In this document: piece after piece, positions 1 to 5,746 of the stretch
Layout of the letters: every line of letters starts with the position of its first letter
Numbering within the stretch: the first letter of the stretch is position 1
Assembly: GCA_025350285.1 (NCBI GenBank)
Contig: JANXYE010000201.1
Location: 1 to 9,217, forward strand
Direction: 5' to 3'
Origin: Chloroflexota bacterium
GTDB lineage: Bacteria > Chloroflexota > Dehalococcoidia > Tepidiformales > Tepidiformaceae
DNA length: 9,217 nt
Program-made: the position numbers and the translations under genes
Notes under the pieces: model-generated
Database searches by the model: none
The model's input: only the letters and a program-made list of their open reading frames with translations
Told to the model about the DNA's origin: nothing

Positions 1-869
1 GCGCGCAGGCGGACCGCTTCGTCCATACCCACTTCCATCGCCAGCGTGAGCTGGGCCATCGACTGGAGAGACTGATGCATGCGCTGGAAGATCACCTTGC
101 GGACGCCTCTTATCGGCACAATCTCGCCCGCGCCGTGAGCAGCGGGGGCCGGACGTGGCGCCGCTGGCGGTGCGGTTGGGGCAGAGGCCGCCGGAGCCGG
201 TGTTGAGCCCCCTGCCGCCGCAGCCTCCACGTCTTCCTTCGTAATTCGCCCGCCCGGGCCGGTACCCTTGACGGAACGGAGGTTGACCCCCAGCTGTTCG
301 GCGAGCTTGCGCGCGAGCGGCGAGGCGAGGATGTCGCCGCTTGGCTCCGGCGCGGCCGCCTTCGCCGGAGGTGGAGCGGAAGCGGCGACGGGCGCCGCGG
401 GCTGGTAGCCCTGTACGTCGGTTTCGGTGATGCGACCCTCCGGGCCCGTCCCGCGCACGAGCGAGATATCGATCCCGCGCTCCTGGGCAACGCGACGCGC
501 GGAGGGGGACGCGAGGACGCGGTCTCCCGAAGCGGGTGGAGCGGAAGCAATCGCAGAGGCCACTTGCGGCGCGACGGCGGGTGCGGCGGGCGTTGGCGCG
601 GCCACGGCCGGCGCTGTGCCCGGCATCGGCTCGCCCGCCTTAAGAATATAGGCGACCACAACGCCGCATTCGAGGAGCGAGCCTTCGGGTACGACATGGC
701 GGACGGTGCCCTCGGCTTCGGCTTCCACCTCCATCTCGATCTTTTCGGTTTCGAGGCGGTAGATCGGTTCCCCAAGCTTCACTTCGCCGCCGTCCGGGAC
801 GAGCCATTCGGCCACCGTCCCCTCGGTCATGGTCATGCCGAGCTTAAGGATTACAACTTCAGTTGCCAT
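1..869 (-). CDS. acoC: Lipoyl acyltransferase E2 of a 2-oxo-acid/acetoin dehydrogenase complex, 5' part only (C-terminus beyond left edge)
   Basis: This is the E2 core of a thiamine-dependent dehydrogenase complex. It carries the acyl group on a lipoyl arm and transfers it to CoA in the cytoplasm. I translated 289 codons from the ATG at 867-869. Residues 1-78 form a lipoyl domain with the lipoylated lysine at K43 in ETEKIEMEV. An Ala/Pro linker follows, then a peripheral subunit-binding domain at about 117-152 (LASPSARRVA, GTGPEGRIT). After a second Ala/Pro linker comes another such domain at about 179-214 (LASPLARKLA, GTGPGGRIT). The catalytic acyltransferase domain starts near 249 (IVPIRGVRKVI, then MAQLTLAMEV). 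The catalytic His motif lies outside the window. A GAGG Shine-Dalgarno sits six bases before the ATG, inside the upstream gene, and the two genes overlap by 11 bp. Two binding domains in one chain are unusual. The aco assignment rests on AcoX next door; a pyruvate or branched-chain E2 is the alternative. Confidence 0.9.
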   Translation of the reverse strand, partial: MATEVVILKLGMTMTEGTVAEWLVPDGGEVKLGEPIYRLETEKIEMEVEAEAEGTVRHVVPEGSLLECGVVVAYILKAGEPMPGTAPAVAAPTPAAPAVAPQVASAIASAPPASGDRVLASPSARRVAQERGIDISLVRGTGPEGRITETDVQGYQPAAPVAASAPPPAKAAAPEPSGDILASPLARKLAEQLGVNLRSVKGTGPGGRITKEDVEAAAAGGSTPAPAASAPTAPPAAPRPAPAAHGAGEIVPIRGVRKVIFQRMHQSLQSMAQLTLAMEVGMDEAVRLR

Positions 870-1860
870 TGCTCACCTCAGGAAGCGGGGCGCGGAAGAG
901 GCCGCGGCAGGCCGCCAGGTTCATCGTATGGTGGACATCAATAACGCGCGGGCCATCGCGGATGATGCGCAGGCTGGCACTCTGCCCCGCTTGCAGGATG
1001 CGCTCCCGTTCGCCATCGAAGGCGAGGATGCCCGGGCCAACGACGGTTACTCGTTCTTCGAACGGGATTGTGCGAAACGACTCGATGGGCACGTCCGTGT
1101 AGAGCCCCGGCGCTATCGGCGCGAGTACGGAGGTGGCGCCGCGGAAGGCAACGAACAACCCATGCTCGTCCGTCTCCGTCACCGGATGCAACAGTCCCCC
1201 GATCGATGAGATTCCGACGACGTCCGGCTGCGCCCGCGTCAGCACGGCCAGCTTCAGCCGGGAGGCGTCCCAGATCGCCCGCGAGCCGACGAAGAGTTCG
1301 TCGAGAAAGACCGCATCGATGAGGGCCAGGTCGTCGCGTTCGCCCTCGATTTCGGCGTGCACGACCTTGGCCACGTGCTGGACTTCAGCGAGCGGGATGC
1401 GGCCGCTCGCGACGAGCCCAGCGGCCGCGCCAGCGACCGTGGCCTCAACGAATCGCGGGAAAACGTTGTTCGTCCCGGTGGAAATCGGGACAAGCGGCAC
1501 GTCCAGCCAGCCGAGCGTGACGGCCCGGTTGGTGCCATCGCCGCCAAGCGTGATGACCGCGCCGCAGCCGGCCTCAGCGAGGCGGCGGGCAGCCCGGACG
1601 GTATCGATAGCGCTGTTCGTTCCGGGGGACTCAACCGCTTCGAACATCCCTTCGTGGGCAGCCTCGGCGGCGGACTCCGAAACGATGCCGTAGCCGTCCG
1701 GCATGTACAGGAAGCGGGTCGCGCCACCAGCGATTGCGCCGGCCACGGCGCGGCGCACGATGTTCTGCTTCTCCTGGTTGTCGAACGTGGAGGCACGCGC
1801 CACCACCCGACGGATGTCCTTGCCCGACGCCGGGTTCGCGATGATCCCGACGGGCTTCAT
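859..1860 (-). CDS. acoX: AcoX-like protein, NAD-kinase/diacylglycerol-kinase-like fold
   Basis: This 333-residue protein belongs to the ATP-NAD kinase/AcoX group. AcoX is a regular companion of acetoin dehydrogenase genes, but its reaction is not firmly established. Visible motifs are an N-terminal IIANPASGKD (residues 6-15), the nucleotide-binding ITLGGDGTNRA (103-113) and PISTGTNNVFP (125-135), all typical of the NAD-kinase/DAG-kinase superfamily. The length is more like DAG-kinase-type proteins than a plain NAD kinase. No signal peptide or membrane segment is apparent. The ATG lies 3 bp after the E1 beta stop with no purine-rich ribosome site in front, so it is probably translated by coupling. 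Its 3' end overlaps the E2 start by 11 bp. Sitting between E1 beta and E2, it appears to be an integral operon member. Family assignment is confident; the physiological role is open. Confidence 0.87.
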   Translation of the reverse strand: MKPVGIIANPASGKDIRRVVARASTFDNQEKQNIVRRAVAGAIAGGATRFLYMPDGYGIVSESAAEAAHEGMFEAVESPGTNSAIDTVRAARRLAEAGCGAVITLGGDGTNRAVTLGWLDVPLVPISTGTNNVFPRFVEATVAGAAAGLVASGRIPLAEVQHVAKVVHAEIEGERDDLALIDAVFLDELFVGSRAIWDASRLKLAVLTRAQPDVVGISSIGGLLHPVTETDEHGLFVAFRGATSVLAPIAPGLYTDVPIESFRTIPFEERVTVVGPGILAFDGERERILQAGQSASLRIIRDGPRVIDVHHTMNLAACRGLFRAPLPEVSNGN

Positions 1861-1863
1861 CGC

Positions 1864-2871
1864 TTAGCCGGCCCGGCCGACGATGCGCTTCACTTCGGCC
1901 TTAATCTTGTCCGCATTCGGTAGATACGCCTTCTCGAGCGCCGGGGTGAAGGGCACGGGCGAGAACGGCGCGCCGACACGGCCGACCGGCGCGTCGAGGA
2001 AGTCGAACGCTTCCTCCTGGATCTGGGCCGCGATCTCGGCGCCGAGCCCTCCGAAGCGGACCGCTTCGTGGACGATAAGCGCGCGGTGGGTCTTCTTCAC
2101 CGAGTTGATGATCGTCTCAGAATCCAACGGCTGGACCGTGCGCGGGTCGATAACCTCGACATCGATGCCATCTTCGGCCAGTTCGGCGGCTGCCTTCGTG
2201 GCTTCGTGGACCATCTTGGAGGTGGCGATAATCGTGAAGTTCGAGCCCGGCCGGACGATGTTCGCCTTGCCGAGGGGGATGGCGTACGGCTCCTCTGGCA
2301 CTTCGCCGGGCATCCCCAGCAAGCCCTTGTGGAAGACGACGAACACGGGATTGTTGTCGCGCACGGCGGAGATGAGGAGGCCCTTCGCATCGTACGGGGT
2401 GGAGGGCATCACGACCTTCAGACCGGGAACGTGGCAGAGCCATGCTTCGAGGCTCTGGGAGTGCTGGGCGGCGAGGTTCATGCCTGCGCCGGACATCGTC
2501 GTGACGGTCACGGGCAGGGTCGCCTTGCCGCCGAACATGTAGCGCATCTTGGCCATCTGGTTGAGGACTTCGTCCATGCACTCGCCGATGAAGTCCATGA
2601 ACATGAGGTCGATGATCGGGCGCAGGCCGCAGGCCGAGGCGCCGACGCCCAGGCCCATGATCCCTTCTTCCGAGATCGGCGTATCAATGACGCGCTTGGC
2701 GCCGAATTCGGCGAGCAGGCCGCGAGTGTAGCCAAAGACGCTACCGGCGCCGGCCACGTCTTCGCCGGCAAGGAAGACGTTCTCATCGGCGGCGAGGCTC
2801 TGGCGGAGCCCCTCAGTGATGGCGAGGATGTAGGGAAGCTTGCGAGGTTCGCTGGTTGGCGCCTGGGTCAT
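1864..2871 (-). CDS. acoB: Thiamine-dependent dehydrogenase E1 component, beta subunit (acetoin dehydrogenase-like)
   Basis: This is the beta subunit of the alpha2beta2 E1 enzyme, which with the alpha subunit forms the thiamine diphosphate active site and reductively acylates the E2 lipoyl arm. At 335 residues it has the normal family length. Family hallmarks are GEDV (36-39), DTPISEEGI (63-71, including the conserved acidic residue that activates the cofactor) and AAQHSQSLEAW (134-144, with the conserved active-site His137). The C-terminal transketolase-type domain includes VEVIDPRTVQPLD and IVHEAVRFGGLG. A GGAG ribosome site lies about eight bases before the ATG. The gene follows E1 alpha by 44 bp and precedes acoX by 3 bp. 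The family also includes pyruvate and branched-chain 2-oxo-acid dehydrogenase beta subunits. The acetoin reading depends on the adjacent acoX. Confidence 0.93.
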   Translation of the reverse strand: MTQAPTSEPRKLPYILAITEGLRQSLAADENVFLAGEDVAGAGSVFGYTRGLLAEFGAKRVIDTPISEEGIMGLGVGASACGLRPIIDLMFMDFIGECMDEVLNQMAKMRYMFGGKATLPVTVTTMSGAGMNLAAQHSQSLEAWLCHVPGLKVVMPSTPYDAKGLLISAVRDNNPVFVVFHKGLLGMPGEVPEEPYAIPLGKANIVRPGSNFTIIATSKMVHEATKAAAELAEDGIDVEVIDPRTVQPLDSETIINSVKKTHRALIVHEAVRFGGLGAEIAAQIQEEAFDFLDAPVGRVGAPFSPVPFTPALEKAYLPNADKIKAEVKRIVGRAG

Positions 2872-2915
2872 GATGTACTCCGGTCAAGTGAGGTGGCTTC
2901 GCCCAAGAGAGCGGC

Positions 2916-3887
2916 CTAGTCGTTGTTGTAGACGTCCTTGAGCAAGGTGCTCTCGTCGGGCCAGGGGCTGGCTTCGCCGAAGGCGATGGCCTCGGCCGCC
3001 TCAATCTTCACGCGGTCGTGGACGGCGGCCAGCTCTTCAGCGGTGGCGACGCCGACTTCGATCATGCGCTTCTCGATAGCCTGGATCGCGTCTCGCTTTT
3101 TCCACTCCATTACTTCGTCGTCCGAGCGATAAGAAAGGCCGATGCCGCGGATGCCGACGTGGTCAAAGAAGCGGTAGGTCTTGCATTCGAGGAGGGTCGG
3201 TCCCTCGCCCCGGCGGGCGCGGGCGACGGCTTCATGGGCGGCCTCGTAAACGGCTACCGCGTCCATGCCGTCACAGACGACGCCGGGCATACCGTAGCCA
3301 ACGGCCCGGTCGGCCACGTCCTTGATCGCCTGGTGATTGGCCTGCGGCGTGAACTCGCCGTAGCCGTTGTTTTCGCAGCAAAGGACGAGCGGCAGCTTCC
3401 AGGTGGCGGCCATATTCGCCGCTTCGTGGAAGGCCCCTTCGTTGCTGGCGCCATCGCCAAAGAAGGCGACGGCGACATTGCCATTGCCCTTGTACTTGTT
3501 GGCGAAGGCGGCGCCCATCGCTATCGGCGGGCCACCGGCGACGATCCCGTTGGCGCCGAGCATGCCGAGGTCCATATCGGAGATGTGCATGCTCCCACCC
3601 TTGCCGCCGCAGTAGCCGGTGGAGCGGCCGTAGAGTTCGGCGTACATCTTCTTGAAGTCGCCACCCTTAGCCACGAGATGGCCATGGCCGCGGTGAGTGC
3701 TCGTGATCTGGTCCTGGTCGCTGAGGTTGCACATGACCCCGGCGGCAACCGCTTCTTCGCCGACGTAAAGGTGCAGGGCGCCAGGGATCTTGGCGGATTC
3801 CATGAGCTTTCCGGCCTCTTCTTCGAAGATGCGGATGCGCACCATTCGGTGGTGGAGGTCGAAGAGCGTCTCTTTGCTGATATCCAT
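2916..3887 (-). CDS. acoA: Thiamine-dependent dehydrogenase E1 component, alpha subunit (acetoin dehydrogenase-like)
   Basis: This is the alpha subunit of the E1 enzyme. It binds thiamine diphosphate and Mg and, with the beta subunit, cleaves or decarboxylates the substrate (acetoin if this is an Aco system, otherwise a 2-oxo acid). The 323 residues match the family length. The cofactor motif runs from GDGASNEG (144-151) to ENN (172-174), the spacing expected for the GDG...NN signature. Other conserved pieces are STHRGHGH (63-70), GKGGSMH (95-101) and TYRFFDH before the regulatory-loop region. The ATG is preceded six bases upstream by a clear AGGAG (3894-3898, minus strand). It is the first gene of the minus-strand operon and faces the TetR gene across 253 bp. 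Its specificity cannot be fixed from sequence alone. Confidence 0.94.
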   Translation of the reverse strand: MDISKETLFDLHHRMVRIRIFEEEAGKLMESAKIPGALHLYVGEEAVAAGVMCNLSDQDQITSTHRGHGHLVAKGGDFKKMYAELYGRSTGYCGGKGGSMHISDMDLGMLGANGIVAGGPPIAMGAAFANKYKGNGNVAVAFFGDGASNEGAFHEAANMAATWKLPLVLCCENNGYGEFTPQANHQAIKDVADRAVGYGMPGVVCDGMDAVAVYEAAHEAVARARRGEGPTLLECKTYRFFDHVGIRGIGLSYRSDDEVMEWKKRDAIQAIEKRMIEVGVATAEELAAVHDRVKIEAAEAIAFGEASPWPDESTLLKDVYNND

Positions 3888-3893
3888 GCTGCT

Positions 3894-3898
3894 CTCCT
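3894..3898 (-). promoter_or_regulatory. Ribosome binding site of E1 alpha
   Basis: On the minus strand the five bases read AGGAG and end six bases before the E1 alpha ATG at 3885-3887. This supports the chosen start. Confidence 0.75.
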
Positions 3899-4054
3899 GA
3901 AGGGGCTTGGCGCGCTATTTGGACGGCCAGCCAGTTATCGAACGCGGGCTGGAAGATACACCAAGTCCGGCGCTGGGGCGACCTGCCAGGGCGACTCCGG
4001 AACGGCCGCCGCGAGACGTCATTCATGCTTCAACCGCCCGCAAACCGGCCACAA

Positions 4055-4084
4055 CTCGCGGTCTGGTATCTCGCGCTCTGGTAT
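4055..4084 (+). repeat. Tandem pair of 15-bp direct repeats (candidate operator)
   Basis: Copy 1 (4055-4069) reads CTCGCGGTCTGGTAT and copy 2 (4070-4084) reads CTCGCGCTCTGGTAT. They abut exactly and differ at one base. A third, inverted version of the TCTGGTAT box (GTATCAGA, 6 of 8 matching as reverse complement) lies at 4097-4104. Position and form suggest binding sites for the adjacent TetR regulator or another factor. No binding evidence is available from sequence. Confidence 0.7.
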
Positions 4085-4087
4085 ATT
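4079..4087 (+). promoter_or_regulatory. Candidate extended -10 promoter element for the TetR gene
   Basis: TGG followed by TATATT (4082-4087) fits an extended -10 (TGN plus five of six TATAAT bases). A recognisable -35 is not seen 16-18 bp upstream, which extended -10 promoters tolerate. Transcription would start near 4094 with a leader of about 47 bases. The element overlaps the second 15-bp repeat, so a protein bound there would block it. Confidence 0.4.
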
Positions 4088-4140
4088 GACGTTTTAGTAT
4101 CAGAAACAGATGCCGGTGTGCCGGCTGGCGGAGATGAACC

Positions 4141-4842
4141 ATGGCTCGCATAAACATCGCGGAGATTCGCCGGCGGCAGATTGTCGATGCCGCCATCCGC
4201 GTGATGGCCGAAAAGGGCTGGAACGAAACCTCGATCGACGAAATCACTCGGGAAGCGGGCGTCAGCCGCGGCCTCGTTTCGTACCACTTCAAGGACAAAG
4301 CGGATTTGCTCTCGGGCGTGCTTGCGCGCTGCCAACAGGCTTCGATGGATGTCGGCGCGCTCGCCGCCCGCGAATCGACCGACCCGGTCGAGCGCGTGCG
4401 CCTGGTCATTCGCGCTACGCTCGCACTGACCCGTTCCGACCCCACGATCTACGAAATCTTCCTCCACTTCATGGCCAGCGGCCGTTCGAACCCGGAACTC
4501 GGTGAGCAGATCCGGAATCTCTACCGCGGCTTCCGCGGCGGCTGGGCGCGGACCATCCAGGACGGCCAGGACAACGGGCTCTTCCGGAACGATATCGATG
4601 CCGACGCGGCCGCGGCCCGCGACATCGGTGCGATGACCGGCATGGCGCTGCAATGGCTGCTCGAACCGGGTTCTTTCTCGTTCGAAGAAGTGGCGAAGCA
4701 GACCGAGGACATGATAATGGACTATCTGCTCGGCGGGCCGAAGGCGGTGGCTCCGCGCCGCGCCGTCATGGTCGAGTCCGCACCCCTGGACTCTCTCCCG
4801 GCCGCGCGGGAGCGGGACGAGGCCGCTGCCGGCGTCTCCTGA
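4141..4842 (+). CDS. TetR-family transcriptional regulator
   Basis: This 233-residue DNA-binding regulator has an N-terminal TetR helix-turn-helix at about residues 12-58. Key pieces are IVDAAIRVMAEKGWNETSI, then ITREAGVSRGLVSYHFKDK, with the usual YxHFxxK end of the recognition helix. The ligand-binding region (about 70-205) is helical and has no identifiable ligand signature. A GGAG (4130-4133) lies seven bases before the ATG. It is divergent from the dehydrogenase operon and is followed by the SDR/PEP-utilizer genes on its own strand, so either set could be its target. Autoregulation is plausible given the repeats just upstream. The last 20 or so residues (LDSLPAARERDEAAAGVS) are low-complexity and are encoded by a copy of a dispersed hairpin repeat, so the ancestral protein probably ended earlier. 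Family assignment is secure; the effector is unknown. Confidence 0.93.
   Translation: MARINIAEIRRRQIVDAAIRVMAEKGWNETSIDEITREAGVSRGLVSYHFKDKADLLSGVLARCQQASMDVGALAARESTDPVERVRLVIRATLALTRSDPTIYEIFLHFMASGRSNPELGEQIRNLYRGFRGGWARTIQDGQDNGLFRNDIDADAAAARDIGAMTGMALQWLLEPGSFSFEEVAKQTEDMIMDYLLGGPKAVAPRRAVMVESAPLDSLPAARERDEAAAGVS
4781..4817 (+). repeat. Dispersed hairpin repeat, copy 1, inside the 3' end of the TetR gene
   Basis: The core reads CTCTCCCG (4793-4800), four loop bases, then CGCGGGAG (4805-4812). It shares these 16 core bases, the 4-base loop length and much of the left flank (CACCCC...GG) with the intergenic copy at 8313-8350. The stem CTCCCG/CGGGAG is perfect. Here it is translated as the tail of the regulator. 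Confidence 0.6.
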
Positions 4843-4907
4843 GCGTCCTGCGCTTTTCATCGCCGCGAACTTCCCCGAGGTCGCAATCCCTGCTAACGTG
4901 CCGCGAT

Positions 4908-4923
4908 CTGGCCGCTCGGCCAG
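4908..4923. promoter_or_regulatory. Palindrome upstream of SDR 1 (candidate operator)
   Basis: CTGGCCGCTCGGCCAG is a perfect 6-bp inverted repeat around GCTC. It ends 18-24 bases before the possible SDR 1 start codons. A closely similar palindrome precedes SDR 2 (7495-7510). No T-run follows, so a terminator for the TetR gene is less likely than a protein-binding site. Confidence 0.5.
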
Positions 4924-4947
4924 CAATCGATCGTAGTGGGGATGGCT

Positions 4948-5724
4948 ATGCAGCTGGAAGGAAAAGTGGCCGCGATTACCGGTGGCACACGCGGCATCGG
5001 GCGGGGGATCGCGGAAGCGTTCCTGCGCGAAGGGGCGAAGGTCGCAATCAACGGGCGCAGCCTGGAGAAGGGCGCGCGGGCGCTCGCCGAGATGGGGGCC
5101 GGCCCGAACGCCGCCTTCTTTCCTGGCGACGTGCTCAAACAGGCCGATGTAAACGCGTTCATCGACGATGCCGTGACGCGCTTTGGGCGGATCGACATCC
5201 TCGTCTGCAACGCGGGCGGCGCGGGCGGCTTCGCCCCGGTTGCCGAACTCGACGATGAGTCCTGGCAGCTCGCTATCGACTGGAACCTGAATCACACCTT
5301 CTGGGCGATGCGCAGGGCGCTGAAGTACATGATCCCCCAGCAGAGCGGGCGGATCATCAACATCTCGTCCGTCGAAGGGAAGCACGGCAAACCCGGCATC
5401 GCGGGGTATGTGACGGCCAAGCATGCGATCAACGGCCTTACGAAGTCCGCGGCCAAGGAAGTCGGCACGCTCGGCATCACGGTCAACGCCATCTGCCCGG
5501 GATTCATCACCACGGACATCGTGCGGGAATCGGGCGCGGCGGCTGCCGCCGCCATGGGACTCACGTTTACCCAGATGGTTGATCTGTTCAGTTCCGAATC
5601 CGCGATCAAGCGCGAGAACACGGTCGAAGAAGTGGCGGCGATGGCTGTCCTGCTCGCTTCGGACGTGGCGGCCGGTATCACCGGGGCGTTGCTCTCCGTG
5701 GACGGCGGCACCGCCGCCTACTAG
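4948..5724 (+). CDS. SDR-family NAD(P)-dependent oxidoreductase 1 (3-hydroxybutyrate-dehydrogenase-like)
   Basis: This is a classical short-chain dehydrogenase/reductase of 258 residues from the ATG at 4948. Cofactor binding is shown by TGGTRGIG (11-18) and NAG (88-90). The catalytic set is Asn in DWNLN (about 113-115), Ser141 in NISSVEG, Tyr154 and Lys158 in YVTAK, with the standard 13-residue Ser-Tyr interval. The C-terminal half (NAICPGFITTDIV, then GALLSVDGG) resembles 3-hydroxybutyrate dehydrogenases and related 3-oxoacyl reductases, but the substrate is not determined. The frame also has GTG at 4936 and ATG at 4942. I prefer 4948 because SDRs usually begin about ten residues before the glycine motif and a GGGG run sits six bases upstream. 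A palindrome precedes the gene. The PEP-utilizer gene follows 22 bp later, probably cotranscribed. Confidence 0.92.
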   Translation: MQLEGKVAAITGGTRGIGRGIAEAFLREGAKVAINGRSLEKGARALAEMGAGPNAAFFPGDVLKQADVNAFIDDAVTRFGRIDILVCNAGGAGGFAPVAELDDESWQLAIDWNLNHTFWAMRRALKYMIPQQSGRIINISSVEGKHGKPGIAGYVTAKHAINGLTKSAAKEVGTLGITVNAICPGFITTDIVRESGAAAAAAMGLTFTQMVDLFSSESAIKRENTVEEVAAMAVLLASDVAAGITGALLSVDGGTAAY

Positions 5725-5734
5725 CGGCACATTT

Positions 5735-5740
5735 GAGGAG
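5735..5740 (+). promoter_or_regulatory. Ribosome binding site that fixes the GTG start of the PEP-utilizer gene
   Basis: GAGGAG lies six bases before the GTG at 5747-5749. The open frame extends back into SDR 1 to about 5423, but that part is only an overlap in another frame. This site and the family-like N-terminus show that translation begins at 5747. Confidence 0.8.
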
Positions 5741-5746
5741 ATACCT

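Larger units (their letters stand above)
3888..4140. promoter_or_regulatory. Divergent intergenic control region between E1 alpha and the TetR gene
   Basis: These 253 bp separate two divergently oriented genes and must hold the promoters for the dehydrogenase operon (leftward) and the regulator (rightward). The part from about 4055 to 4110 is distinctly more AT-rich than its surroundings and contains the repeats listed separately. The rest (3899-4054) is GC-rich and unremarkable apart from a weak inverted pair CCAGCC/GGCTGG (3927-3932 and 3947-3952), which would lie in the leader of the leftward transcript. I could not identify a convincing leftward -35/-10 pair. Confidence 0.7.

Noticed and set aside
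4086..4091. TTGACG as a -35 box for the TetR gene
   Set aside because: No -10-like hexamer lies 16-18 bp downstream. The overlapping extended -10 at 4079-4087 is the better candidate.
3018..4097. 359-codon plus-strand open frame opposite E1 alpha
   Set aside because: It is the complement of strongly conserved E1 alpha sequence, and its 3' end runs through the regulatory gap.
4030..5730. 566-codon open frame on the minus strand opposite TetR and SDR 1
   Set aside because: It is antisense to two clear protein families, has no recognisable domain and an Arg/Gly/Asp-rich composition typical of shadow frames in GC-rich DNA.
5423..5746. N-terminal extension of the PEP-utilizer frame into SDR 1
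   Set aside because: The extension is Arg/Ser-rich and overlaps SDR 1 coding. The ribosome site at 5735-5740 and the GTG at 5747 give a family-like N-terminus.
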